The translations under genes and the position numbers were made by a program. From positions 4,962,807 through 5,026,806 of the forward strand of contig JASFXZ010000003.1 of assembly GCA_032209605.1 (NCBI GenBank): a stretch of 64,000 bases of DNA, given 5' to 3'. A model generated the notes under the pieces. That model did not search any database and was not told the origin of the DNA. It was given only the letters and a program-made list of their open reading frames with translations. Origin of the DNA: Mactromeris polynyma (taxonomy: Eukaryota; Mollusca; Bivalvia; Venerida; Mactridae). Shown in pieces: positions 21,993-32,499 of the stretch (positions are counted from its first letter, which is position 1; every line of letters begins with the position of its first letter).

Positions 21993-24930
21993 AAATTGAA
22001 ATGTCACTTTAACACTGAGTTTTTGTCATGTGACCTGAATTGAAATGTCATGTGTTTGTTAATATGTTATTAAATGTATGTTTTTCTACCATTCGTTTCT
22101 ATTTGTTATAAACTATAAAAGATGACCGTTATATATTAATTATTCTGTGACTCCGTAATTGCAGGATAACCGTACTGTAGCGTGTAAAGTATAGCGTTAA
22201 GGTTCAATGTTATTGTTTTCTTCATCGAGCATTTTTATCTAAATCAAACATGAAATTTGAACCAGCAATTACTCTTACAGCATATTATTTTGGCCATTTC
22301 ACTTATATCAATTGCAATCGCTTAGGTTTAGTGTTTGCCTAGTAAATGACACGAATTTGATGTGGTAAATTTCACGACTTGGGAATGTGAATTAATACAT
22401 ATATATTATATATATATTGACCGATTACTCCATCTTTGTTTTAGATATATAGCGGGTTTCACAGTAGCATTATAACATGATTGCAGCCGTGCCATATACA
22501 TCGTATATAAAATCGTTATAAGATTATCAGCTTAACCAAATACGATTACGGGAGATATCTTCGGTTGCATACTTGACTGATTATGTGGAAGTCCAACTTC
22601 TGAATGTGGTGTATTTTCCATGTGTTGTTAAATATTGATGGTAATTCAACATAGTTATAGCTTTAACTGATCTGGTTGAACATAAACTTGATTACAATGT
22701 AAACAGATCCCGCCGAATGGTCCAGAAGAGAATTGAACATAACCGGACAGAATTAAAGGGAGCAGCGCAGCACAGAACAGAAGCTACTTATATTCTCACA
22801 ACATTACAGTATAGAATATTAGTATTTATGTTGTAATATAGAAAGCTGTTTATTATCTGACTATGTACAGTTAAAGTGTATATACACTGTATATTGTGGC
22901 AGAAAAACATTGAATACCATAACACACCATGTAAATGACATTTCCCTTGTTTTTAACATACTGATATAATTAACTACATAACCACAAGCTTGTCTCCCAT
23001 GGGCGGTACCCGTCTCTTTAAACTTTGATAATGTGCCGTTAGTGTGCAGTTATATCTATCCGCGGTTAGAAATCGAGATTAAAAACTATAAACTATACAA
23101 AACTGTATTATAGTGCACACATAATGCACTTTATTTCACTCAATACATGATAGCGGGTGTTGGTATTATGGCAAATCCAGTTGAAAATAACAAAACGGAT
23201 TTAGAAACGATATAAATTGATTTATTTTCGTTACAAAGATCATGATCCACCTTGGTAAAGTGGGCATACGATATGTGATGTAGTGATGGCGAAAACTGCA
23301 GCGATTATCTTCCTTATTGATTTATAATTCCCAGCTGTCTTAAAGTTTTTACGTAGACTTATGGGTCGTCATGCAAAACTGATTGAATACTGTCTTTACA
23401 CTGGATTTAAATGTCATCACTTAACAGACATTAAAGAAAATAACTTTTATCCACGCCCCGATATGACTAAATTCCCAGTCGCGTCCCCGGTTTAGGGTCC
23501 GTGGCGCTTCGTTAGTAAAGGGGTTGGAGTCAGTGTTTGTTTAAAAATACGTTTACGGTATTGAACCTAGTTAATTTCGGGCCATGAAAACTCAAAGATG
23601 TTGCAGTTTGTTTTGTTCGTATAACCACATGAACGCCCACGTCTCCTTGTGGGATTTGGCAAAAAATGCAGCAGTGAATCTTCATAAGTTTCAACACGTT
23701 CGTACCGAGAACAGTAGGGAGCGCCATGCGAAAAAACTAAGTATCGAGTAAAATTAACTTAACGTATCCCAAATTCATGAAAGTAAGAGAACATGTTGCT
23801 GACATGTATTTAATATCAGCAAAATATCTCCACTCATACTTGATCACACAAAAATTCAAATTAAGAACAGTAGCGTATGTTGATTAAGATCAATGAACTC
23901 ATATGCAATGCTGTTTGAACAAACGCGTATAAAACACTGTATTATTCTACATCAAACGTTCAGATGATTCAGTTATAATATCTAAAGCTGCTGTAGAGTT
24001 ATCCAGTGCACTATACATGTTTGTAGTTCCTCTAACTTATACACTTAACGATTTTAAAAGTATTTTTTTTCACCAGCGCTAGACTGTGTTTTTTTCCGCA
24101 AGCGCTAGAAAAATGCAGTATAAGTTGGCAGTGTACTCGTTACAAACGAATAATATATGCATTTCATTTAGCAGAAATAGTCAAAGTACAGTCAAATATA
24201 TATACATGAATATATGCATTGATATTTATACAAGATGGCTGAAAAACGTTTAGTAGAAATATCTCTACCAACATACTAACTGATTCTCTATAAATGTATT
24301 TTTGACGTGTACAACAATAACTTTAACAATAACAATTGTAATAACAATTACATGCATCTGACTCACTGAGGCACTGTCTTATGTATGTGGCGTTCCCCGT
24401 AGCTACTTCTTCTTTGTCTTATTTTCACAAATGCCTATGAAGCGTTACGATATTACTCAGTTCAGTGTGTACTTTATATATTCAAATCTTCATGCGTAAA
24501 ATGGATTCAAATATTTGCATGACACATGTACGGTAATTGCAGCCGTTCTACGCACGTTCCGGTAAACGGAAGTAGTTTTACGCATTTACATTTTATGATA
24601 GACATTCAATCTGCACGAGATCAACACATTTATAATCAATGACATTGTGCAAAACAAAGTATGTTTTGTTATTTAAAATGAATAGAGTCTTTAATTCAAT
24701 ATCTTTATTTCCACCATAGATGAGGTATTACAGCACTATATACATATTAACAACAAATTATTTGCCATATCAACTAGGTATAGCGTATTATCTAAATATG
24801 AAACAAATTCACCATTCGCAGATATTAGCGCACTGTATTATGCCAGTGTCACCTTATACATGTATTATCAATACACAGAGTAATTACTTGTCAGTCATAA
24901 AACATCTATACACATATGTGTATGCGCGTT
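21993..24930. other. Intergenic, no gene; one recurrent motif
   Basis: I see an AT microsatellite near 22399-22420 and the third copy of the ~51-bp motif at 24368-24420 (gaggcactgtcttatgtatg...). Otherwise there is only AT-rich DNA with short unsupported frames. Confidence 0.5.
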
Positions 24931-24943
24931 TGAGAAATATATC

Positions 24944-25357
24944 TCACACAGACATATATTCATCTGACGAGATTATCTCTGCACCAAGAAGTGAGAGATA
25001 AAAACATTCTGGGGTCATATTAAGCAGTTCATTAGCAAGGCTGACATTAATTTGGGTGACGTCAGAGAAGAAATCCCATCGTTCCTGTTGATTTCCAATA
25101 CAATCAAGCACACAATGAACATTCATATCATTGTTTACTAGCGTACATTTATTGCATTGTTGAGTATTGTCTTTCAGTATTTTGCACCACAATCTAGATA
25201 TGAACAATCTGATATGTTTGTAAGAATTTTTATTTAACACTTGGTATACAATTGCTTTTGAAATGGATGGATGGATCTGTCTAAAATGTGTTAAGTCTTC
25301 GTTGGACATGATTCTCTCAGACCATGAGGTAATTGTGTTTTCAAACTTGTATAACAA
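24944..25357 (-). mobile_element. LINE C-terminal fragment, second family
   Basis: A 137-residue open frame ends in the pattern W-C...C-x2-C...H-x3-x-C (LWCKILKDNTQQCNKCTL, then VHCVLDC). This is typical of the extreme C-terminal tail of non-LTR retrotransposon polyproteins, where the preceding reverse-transcriptase part is missing. It differs in sequence from the fragment at 125-1118. It lies just beyond the 3' end of CC4. Confidence 0.65.
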
Positions 25358-25573
25358 AATACTACGTTATTTTTTCTCTCCGTATAATTTGCACATTACC
25401 CATTTGTATGTACATATGTGTTATAGAAACGAGTTGTCCAAACAACAATGATTTCATTAAGGGCTTACTTTCACCATGTAAAGAAATGTAGCTAATGATA
25501 AGGTGACGTATGCAAGAATAAGTTCGAACATTTTCTCGACAACTTAACACTATTGTTCATGATAAAACACGAA

Positions 25574-26602
25574 TCAATCAGACACCATCGAGTCAGGGAG
25601 GTAGTATTCATAATCGAATTTTTCTCTTTTCTTTTCGACAGCAAACTTTACTCTTAGTAGTTGACTGTCTTTTATGGGAGTCGGCTTTGCTTTTGGTTTC
25701 TTGTAGGTACATACGACTGTTTCCTTGGTGTCTTGCTTGGTTAGAATTTCTAATTCCTCGAATTTACTACGAAGGGTGTCATTTTCGTTTTGTAATTTAG
25801 TAATTTCTTTTTGCATCTTTGCCTCTTTTTGCTTCATTGCCACAAGCATATTCTCTGTGTTGGGTTTAAATTTGGCTTTTAAGCGTTTCAGTTCATCTTG
25901 AAGTTTATTATAGTCACTTTGTTTCTCATTCACTTCTATTTCAAGTCTTAGAATTCTCTTTTTATACCCATCCTCAGCATCACGCAATATCCTCCTGTCT
26001 TCGAAAACACGACTATACGGTTCTATTAGTGGATCTTTTCCTGTGTCCATTTTGCGACTAAGGCGTTCATGATCTTCGTACAACCTCGAAAACTCTGCTA
26101 AAACTCTGGTCGTTTCTTGTTCAAGCTCAGAAATTCGCTGAGAATATTTTTCATTCAGTGTTAAAAGTTCTGATCTTTCTTCAATAAGATTATCATACTG
26201 TTGTACATGCAGGATTTTAATTGTCGGTTTATTGACGTTATTTTGACTTTCATTTGTATCATCGACTGTCGTTTTACCCAAGCGTCCTCTGTCCTTCACT
26301 GAGCTGGATTGATCCATTTTATTACGCCCGGCTTTTGATAGGTCTTCAGTTTTTGTCATCCATGTTTCCTGGAATTCGTCAAAGTGCGTGCAATTTTGAT
26401 CATCAACATCATCTTTGTCTTTACCGGAAGCTTTGTGTTTTATTTTTAGCACATCAGCATTGCTTTGTTTCATTTGCGTGTTTTGTTTGCTCGGGTTTTT
26501 TGTCCGCTTTTGTTGTTTATGGTCATCAAGTGACGGAATACGTGATGTCTTGGCTCGATATACGCTTCTCTTTGCTGGAACTGTAGCTGCCGCATTACTC
26601 AT
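25574..26602 (-). CDS. CC4: coiled-coil protein, 342 residues
   Basis: Function unknown. The open frame extends to 26626, but the preferred start is 26602 (MSNAAATVPAKRSVYRAKT). It lies three bases after a good acceptor (tattccag, intron ending at 26606), and ATG-after-acceptor is the layout of its relatives. A candidate donor is GAG-GTACTT at 26875. The N-terminal ~125 residues are basic and polar with Lys/Thr/Ser/Gln-rich disorder. About 130-290 is coiled coil with the family repeat (IEERSELLTLNEKYSQRI, then LYEDHERLSRKMDTG, then EDRRILRDAEDGYKKRI, then LRLEIEVNEKQ). The basic C-terminal tail ends in FDYEYYLPDSMVSD. It is head-to-head with CC5, with start codons 0.8 kb apart, so the 26.6-27.4 kb interval may hold two promoters or a shared one. 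Confidence 0.83.
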   Translation of the reverse strand: MSNAAATVPAKRSVYRAKTSRIPSLDDHKQQKRTKNPSKQNTQMKQSNADVLKIKHKASGKDKDDVDDQNCTHFDEFQETWMTKTEDLSKAGRNKMDQSSSVKDRGRLGKTTVDDTNESQNNVNKPTIKILHVQQYDNLIEERSELLTLNEKYSQRISELEQETTRVLAEFSRLYEDHERLSRKMDTGKDPLIEPYSRVFEDRRILRDAEDGYKKRILRLEIEVNEKQSDYNKLQDELKRLKAKFKPNTENMLVAMKQKEAKMQKEITKLQNENDTLRSKFEELEILTKQDTKETVVCTYKKPKAKPTPIKDSQLLRVKFAVEKKREKFDYEYYLPDSMVSD

Positions 26603-27177
26603 AATCTGGAATACGAAAACATACAACCATATTCAAGATTTCAACAAATGATTTCGATAGATTAAGAATAAATAATTGATCTGCTATTTTATTATTAATG
26701 CAAATTCACGATCAAAGAGTACACAGCTCAAGGTTCCGAGCAAGTGAAATAAATTCTCGTATACAATATTAAAATTTCTCTTCTTATAGACACCAACAGG
26801 TTACAAGATCATATGATTCAATTTATACTGCATATATGATTAAACAAATGTGCTTTATCAATAATGAAAAGTACCTCATAATTAGAACATACCACTCACT
26901 TCGGAAGTTTTATCAGAAAAAATACAGATGTGTAGACTCCTGCGAACAAATCAATGGACGTCAAGCAAGTCATTTTGCGGAATCTTTATTTCATAAAAAA
27001 ATGCCAACCATGCAACTCGATCTTATTTGGTTAATTTGTTCACTGATCAATTACAATATTTCAATGTACAAAATTATTTTCTTTTGTTAGTTCAAATGAA
27101 AAATAATGCTTGAGGAGTCATGAATACCCTTGTGTTGATTGTTAAATATCTGTTTACATTTAAAAATTTAACAGCTA

Positions 27178-27403
27178 CTATATACCGAAGTATTGTATTG
27201 TCTTATTTAGGAGCGGAATGGGTATTTAGATTTTCATACAGGTATGTGTAAATTTTGTTACATTTTATATTATAATAGTGTCTTATTATAACCTTAAAAT
27301 TAATATGCTGTTCATTCAAAGATCATTAATACATTAAAATCATAAAGAACATACCATTGGTTTCGTATGAAAGCAGAGTTAATAAATGTGCATCTCATTG
27401 TAG
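27178..27403 (+). promoter_or_regulatory. CC5 promoter, first exon and intron
   Basis: A TATA-like ctatatacc lies near 27178. The presumed first exon ends at 27241 with the strong donor catacag/gtatgtgt. The intron runs 27242-27403 and ends ctcattgtag. The second exon has 28 nt before the ATG at 27432. Confidence 0.5.
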
Positions 27404-27431
27404 AATATACTACGTATTTAAATGGTTGAAA

Positions 27432-29354
27432 ATGAGTTTCTTCAAATCTAAAAAAGTTGCTCAGCAAAAATCCGAAATCGAGATCCTCACACAAGAAAGG
27501 GATGAACTTCGTAAGAGTCAAGAAGTGATAGACAAAAGAGCAATTGAAAACGGAAACAGAGTGGAAGAATTACAGCGTAGTGTTGATTCACTTACAAAAG
27601 AAAACGCGGAGCTAACAGCTAAGCTAGACACAGAGGAACCATACGAAAAAGTATTTAATGAAAGACAAAAATTATTAGAAGAAAATAGCAACAGCAAAGC
27701 TATAATTACAGAAATGGAAAATGGTAAACAATCTATGACTGAAGAAATAGAGACTTCAAAAAGAAACACAGAAAATGCAATTAAAGAGAAGGAAGGTGCA
27801 GTGAAAGAATTAGAAACTATGAAGCAAAGAAATGATGAATTAGAATCGGAAAGAGGCGAACTTGAACAACGCATTGATGAACTTGAAAAGAAAAACAATG
27901 AGTTTGAAGATGAAATGGTAAAACTGCGACAAGACTTTGACAGTATTAAAGCCGAAAAGTTAGAAATGAACAGTTTATTGGAAGAGCAACAGGAACGAGA
28001 GGCCACAAAGAATAGAGCTTATATTGAAGATTTGAGAAAAGAACTTACAGAAAACAAAAATAAAGTTGAGAGTATGTTGTTAGAAAGCGAAGCCCTAAAA
28101 TCTGAAAATGAATCTCTTTTCCGCGCAAATGAATCAAAGAAAGAAGACATGAATGAAATACAAAAGGAGGTGACAAGTATTAAGAATGAACTGCAGATTG
28201 AAAGACTTCGGTATAAAAAAATGAAGGAAGAATGGGAACAAGAAAAGAAAAGCACCGAATTTGTGTTAGTTAGTAAATCAGCACGTAGAAATCGTACACA
28301 GAGTTTAGAGACATTCACAGAAGAAAACGACTCTGAAGAGGAGCATGTAGTTGGAGTGGTAGAGGCAGCAAGTGCCGAAAGAGAGGAATTAAAGAAAAAA
28401 GAAAATGAATTGAAGAAACGTATAAATCAGCTTAAAACAGACAAAGAGGAACTTTTTAGATCGGGGACAAATTTATTTACAGAGAACAAATCAATTTCAG
28501 CGAAGTATGATCAGATTGTCGGTGAAAGAACTACACTGCTGCAAGTGGAGGCTGCTTTGAAACGCAAAGTTAAAGGACAAGAACAAGAAATGAAAGACCT
28601 GAAAAAGACTATTGACGACATGTACTACCAGAATATTGCTATCAGGAGTAATGAAGAGAATGAAAGCAAACGAAGTTCGTATGTTGTGGTCATGGGAAAT
28701 GAAATGATAAAAGAACTTGAACGTGAGAAAAGTGTTTTGCACAGGAGGGTGAAATTTCTAGAACAGGAGAATAGTGAAATAGAAGCTCGTGTGGTTGAAT
28801 TGGAAAAACAGTCCGAGGATCTTGTCAGTTACACGAGAAAATATGACAAACACACTAAACAACCCGATGTCGGAATAAATCGTGACTTTAGTGACCGACA
28901 AAGGTCTAGAAATACGTTCTTGGATAGCGATTGGAACAGAGGATCGGCTCATAACAAAGAAAAAGCCCGAAGAAGTGACATTGTCAGACGTAAAGAATAT
29001 GAACAAAGCGATGGAAGTAGTCGACGGGAAGAAAGGGAAAGAAGAAATAGTACAGATAGGTTCTTTGATTACCAACCATCTTCAGACAAAGCAATGCCTT
29101 ACGATGATTATAGAGACAAATCTCGAACTCATACTATCATGACTACAAGAAGTCCTGATTATTATAAAACCAACGCACCACCTTTCAACTACTCACCTTC
29201 AAGACAAACCAGTTTGCGTTCCATACATAGCCAGAGTTCTCGGGTTTCTTTACCACCACTTGGTTCTCGTGGATCTCGATCAACAAGGCCGACAACCCAA
29301 TCTCCTACATTTCAAGATAGAAAACGAATTACTCCCCTTACTACCAGGCGGTAA
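27432..29354 (+). CDS. CC5: coiled-coil protein, 640 residues; parent of the array's coiled-coil fragments
   Basis: Function unknown. The open frame reaches back to 27357, but the acceptor at 27403 makes MSFFKSKKVAQQKSEIE (27432) the likely start. The chain is coiled coil from about residue 10 to 455, very rich in Glu, Lys and Leu, with an internal family repeat (EREELKKKENELKKRINQL, GERTTLLQVEAALKRKV). Near residues 414-435 it has SSYVVVMGNEMIKELERE, matching the KLVVITGDEYIAELE motif of CC1 and CC2. The last ~180 residues are disordered and rich in Arg, Ser, Tyr and Pro (SDRQRSR, RRKEYEQSDGSSRREERERR, PPLGSRGSRS), ending KRITPLTTRR. AATAAA at 29517 is a likely polyadenylation signal. It converges with receptor A (30562-31764). 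Fragments of its 3' half recur six times between 33.3 and 57.8 kb, all broken. Confidence 0.88.
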   Translation: MSFFKSKKVAQQKSEIEILTQERDELRKSQEVIDKRAIENGNRVEELQRSVDSLTKENAELTAKLDTEEPYEKVFNERQKLLEENSNSKAIITEMENGKQSMTEEIETSKRNTENAIKEKEGAVKELETMKQRNDELESERGELEQRIDELEKKNNEFEDEMVKLRQDFDSIKAEKLEMNSLLEEQQEREATKNRAYIEDLRKELTENKNKVESMLLESEALKSENESLFRANESKKEDMNEIQKEVTSIKNELQIERLRYKKMKEEWEQEKKSTEFVLVSKSARRNRTQSLETFTEENDSEEEHVVGVVEAASAEREELKKKENELKKRINQLKTDKEELFRSGTNLFTENKSISAKYDQIVGERTTLLQVEAALKRKVKGQEQEMKDLKKTIDDMYYQNIAIRSNEENESKRSSYVVVMGNEMIKELEREKSVLHRRVKFLEQENSEIEARVVELEKQSEDLVSYTRKYDKHTKQPDVGINRDFSDRQRSRNTFLDSDWNRGSAHNKEKARRSDIVRRKEYEQSDGSSRREERERRNSTDRFFDYQPSSDKAMPYDDYRDKSRTHTIMTTRSPDYYKTNAPPFNYSPSRQTSLRSIHSQSSRVSLPPLGSRGSRSTRPTTQSPTFQDRKRITPLTTRR

Positions 29355-29516
29355 CATACTTCAAATGCCGTATAGTTTACTGCATCGTTAAATTCATATG
29401 AGCAGACCTTTTAATGTAATCTTGCTTCAGGACATACATTTTAGCAACCACCAGGTCCGTTTGATTGTAGATGGTTGTAAACTTAAATAATACATGGTAT
29501 TTAAAACAATGCCAAA

Positions 29517-29522
29517 AATAAA
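29517..29522 (+). terminator. Polyadenylation signal of CC5
   Basis: AATAAA lies 163 nt after the stop codon. The same stretch is kept next to the coiled-coil fragments at 35.8, 49.8 and 57.3 kb. Confidence 0.5.
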
Positions 29523-29642
29523 GGTTCTGACAGTTTGTGATCTTTGTCGCAAACGAAAAAGATAATTTTACTATATGTTTTTTGTGTTTTGTTATCTACT
29601 TTATAAACATATATAATCGTGTATGTTGTTTTTTAATTTTTT

Positions 29643-29851
29643 GAGTGCCGCTGTATTTCCAGAAAACGTCACATGAGACGTCACCATGTATTGACAGTAA
29701 ACAATATTTGCCCCATATGGAAATATAAAAACGAAGTGACCATACGGAGTAAATATTGTTTATAGTATATTGCAAAAAGTGACATCACATGTTGCGTTTT
29801 CTAGAAATGACGTCACTTACTGAAGATGTTGCAAATCCCATAGCAGCGCTC
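29643..29851. mobile_element. CRE-bearing MITE, shortened copy
   Basis: It runs from gagtgccgctgtatttccag to the right end cccatagcagcgctc. It matches 21762-21992 but lacks about 30 bp of the left arm. One arm keeps aaatgacgtcac. It lies in the 3' spacer of CC5 and was copied with the array (36524, 50515, 58008). Confidence 0.75.
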
Positions 29852-30561
29852 ATTTACACATAATTAATAGAGCTTAACATCAATACGAACGACTCGACAA
29901 TTTCTGTCCCTCAATAATATGAAGTTGTGAAAAGGCCGGGATAATCCGAATCGTTAGTTTTGTCCGTGTTCGAATACCGCGTCTGATTCATAGATGGTAA
30001 AAACGCATATTAGTATCGATTTCAACACCAGTCATACAGCAAATTATGAGCTTGACATTCCTTCATTTATTATGTATGAAAAAACATCGTTGAACCGATA
30101 AGTGAATTAGCGATGAGAACTTATTATACCAAGACCGTATGTCTCATATCAGATATATACGGTGATGTATTACATACACTTGCATGTTACTTAATTTCTC
30201 GGATGTTTCGAACGTTGCCATATACTAGTTGTGTTAAAGTGTATTATATAAATCTGAATCGTACACATAGAACTTTATAAACTTTTTTTGTATAAGGTGT
30301 TGTCTATTTTTACTTAAAGATTTTGGAGTAAAATATAGAAGCATAATGTTTTCAGAACAGGAATGTAGTTTTACTCTAAGTCTCATGTTCAAAAGACGTT
30401 TTATTTTAAGATAAAACCTGATGAAATTTTTTATAGTCATGGACCTGATCCTAATTTGTTTGATCTGTTCAAAGCTAAGGAGTAGCAAACGTAGTTGAGA
30501 TGATTGCCGCCGACGTTGGCACACACTTCATTATCAAGATTCAGAATATATATTTAAATGT
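29852..30561. other. Spacer between convergent CC5 and receptor A
   Basis: No gene. TTTATT at 30400-30405 (AATAAA on the minus strand) is the probable polyadenylation signal of receptor A. The site near 30110-30112 (gcgatgagaactt) is the unoccupied version of the place where a ~2.7-kb insert sits in the three later spacers. Confidence 0.6.
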
Positions 30562-31764
30562 CTAAGCCATTTCGGCCACCAGAACAATCATACCTAATAA
30601 AACAAAGTTCCATGTAATTGACAAACAAATCAACACCGAATCAAGTCTGTTATTTAAAGCATGCAGTTCATTTTCATCGGCGTTTATTTCTAGAGGATCA
30701 TTCGAAACATCTCTTTGCTCCTGTGAGATGTATTGTACATTTGGTCCAGAACCTCCGCGTTTGTCACTTAAACAGCAAACCTTCAACATCATATGGTAAA
30801 TTCGACCTTTGGATTTCAGATATTGATCATTAATGTTAATCGTCACACAAGTCGAAATAATCGTCAGAGCACTTCCAAGCAACTGCAAACTCAGATAAAC
30901 CACAAATACTGACACGCCTCTAGATGTTCTAGGAAGTGACTGGTCAACAATAGACAAAAATACGGCCAATGTAAGAAATACAGTAACACTCAATGAAAGA
31001 CGTTCGCCACCTTTAACCGGAAGAATGAAAACAAAAATATTTAAAGATGATGTTAAAACCATTGGTAATACCATACTCAACACAGGAAATAAACTCTGAC
31101 GTTGTATGGAAAATGTGTACTGAACATTGGTGTACGTGCAGTTATCGAAAGAATATGTGAATTCAAGCATATCATTCGTTAGAATATTCCATTCCCCGTT
31201 TTCTTTGTAATATTGTATCGGTGATACATCGTCTACACTGGATAGCAATAGGTCTTCGGTTGGAAGTGTCCATGGTTTAAAAGAAACATATATTTCTTGT
31301 GTATCAAAAGGGTAGAATGTAATGTCTGCGTCAATACCAACTTCGAATTTTATAGGTACCCATGCCTTCACTGTCCCGTACTTATCTATTATAACATTTC
31401 CAAAATCATCAGATTTCAGACGAATTCCATAAAACCCGTCGGTGCCGACCAATATGTCTGGTAACCATAACAACTTTGAATCCAGAGACACCTGGCGACC
31501 TTCTGTACTCCAATCAAGTAATGAATGCAAACTATAATCCGTCCAATTAAGTTCAACAACTGATTCAACGTTCACTGTTTGTTTTTTGAAATCCAAATCT
31601 GCGATAGAAATCAGATGCATGGTCATTTTCAAGACGACTGGATCGTTTGGACTTAATGCAGGTCGAACGTTTCTGTCATAGGAATTCAACCGCGTAAGAT
31701 TATAATTTCCAGATGTATAAACGATACGACAAAGCAAAAACAGTAAAGTCAGTCTTTTATCCAT
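30562..31764 (-). CDS. Receptor A: nicotinic-like pentameric ligand-gated channel subunit lacking the Cys-loop cysteines
   Basis: A 400-residue, intronless subunit. The start at 31764 (MDKRLTLLFLLCRIVYTSG, signal peptide) is conserved in all copies; an ATG six codons upstream exists only here. The extracellular domain has WLPDILVGTDGFYG (loop A region), VSFKPWTLP (loop B Trp) and N-glycosylation sites NLT, NWT and NCT. The Cys-loop reads EVGIDADITFYPFDTQEIYV: YPFD is kept, but both cysteine positions are Ile. Loop C has a single Cys and no vicinal pair, so it is not alpha-type. M1 (LFPVLSMVLPMVL), M2 (ERLSLSVTVFLTLAVFLSIV, with Glu at -1' and Leu at 9', implying a cation channel), M3 and a C-terminal M4 are present. 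The M3-M4 loop is short, about 75 residues. Ligand unknown. AATAAA lies at 30405-30400 on its strand. Confidence 0.93.
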   Translation of the reverse strand: MDKRLTLLFLLCRIVYTSGNYNLTRLNSYDRNVRPALSPNDPVVLKMTMHLISIADLDFKKQTVNVESVVELNWTDYSLHSLLDWSTEGRQVSLDSKLLWLPDILVGTDGFYGIRLKSDDFGNVIIDKYGTVKAWVPIKFEVGIDADITFYPFDTQEIYVSFKPWTLPTEDLLLSSVDDVSPIQYYKENGEWNILTNDMLEFTYSFDNCTYTNVQYTFSIQRQSLFPVLSMVLPMVLTSSLNIFVFILPVKGGERLSLSVTVFLTLAVFLSIVDQSLPRTSRGVSVFVVYLSLQLLGSALTIISTCVTININDQYLKSKGRIYHMMLKVCCLSDKRGGSGPNVQYISQEQRDVSNDPLEINADENELHALNNRLDSVLICLSITWNFVLLGMIVLVAEMA

Positions 31765-31834
31765 GTTTCTGGTTATAAACATACCATCAACAACATTTCA
31801 CTATTTATCAAGCCGTATTAATAGTTCTAAAAGG

Positions 31835-32010
31835 TTAGCAGTGTTGAGGGTATTGAGAAGTTAATGCAATTACGCCGAATGATTGATACGATACGACAAC
31901 GCAAAAAAACTGTACAGTCAGTCTTTCATCCATGTGACTGGTTATAGACCTACGATCAACACCAGTACAATATTTATGAAGCCGCATAAATGTTGAGTGT
32001 GGAGTGTATT
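31835..32010 (-). pseudogene. Relic second copy of the receptor 5' end
   Basis: The minus strand here reads MDERLTVQFFCVVVSYQSF, a decayed version of the receptor signal peptide, with the same flanking acgatacgac and atcaacac blocks as 31.68-31.81 kb. It is a local duplication of leader plus signal-peptide codons, kept upstream of all four receptors. Confidence 0.65.
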
Positions 32011-32468
32011 GAGCAGTTAATGCGGACAAATTGAATAATCGAGCCTGATTATTTACATTGTGGCTGTTGTTATGTACATAATGGTTCATAACTTTAATGA
32101 TTAGTTACTGCCTACTTAGTCAATTTATGTATATTTGTTGGAAAGCAATGACCATGTATCATTAAGTGTGTAAGTGTATCATTTTAGGACATTTATGAAG
32201 ACATTTACTCAACACGATATAACAAAACATAGCATTATGCAGTATCACAGTTATACGTTTATGTATGTAAAACGTAATGTATGTGTAACATATTAATGTA
32301 CATCAGGTCATACAAGACAATACCTTAGAATGTTCAAAATTTTAGTATTTGTTTTACCACTGTATACAATGTACCCATATTGTATACTATTTTAAACAGG
32401 AGATTTATACGTTTATGTATAATATATTATAGCTAGTTCATGCCTTGTTATATCAATTTCTGATATGG

Positions 32469-32476
32469 TATAAAAG
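32469..32476 (+). promoter_or_regulatory. Conserved plus-strand TATA box in the head-to-head spacer
   Basis: GGTATAAAAGGCC is kept in all four spacers (32469, 46384, 55630, 63479). It would drive a plus-strand transcript, probably the ancestral leader of the adjacent, now broken, coiled-coil copy. An ATG about 115 bp downstream opens MAYRYSEVKGTD. Confidence 0.45.
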
Positions 32477-32499
32477 GCCGATGTGATCGGATGATAACT

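Noticed and set aside
27518..28318. Ser/Phe-rich minus-strand frames opposite CC5, and similar ones opposite CC1-CC3
   Set aside because: Lys/Glu-rich coiled-coil codons read backwards give Ser/Phe/Leu frames; typical antisense shadows.
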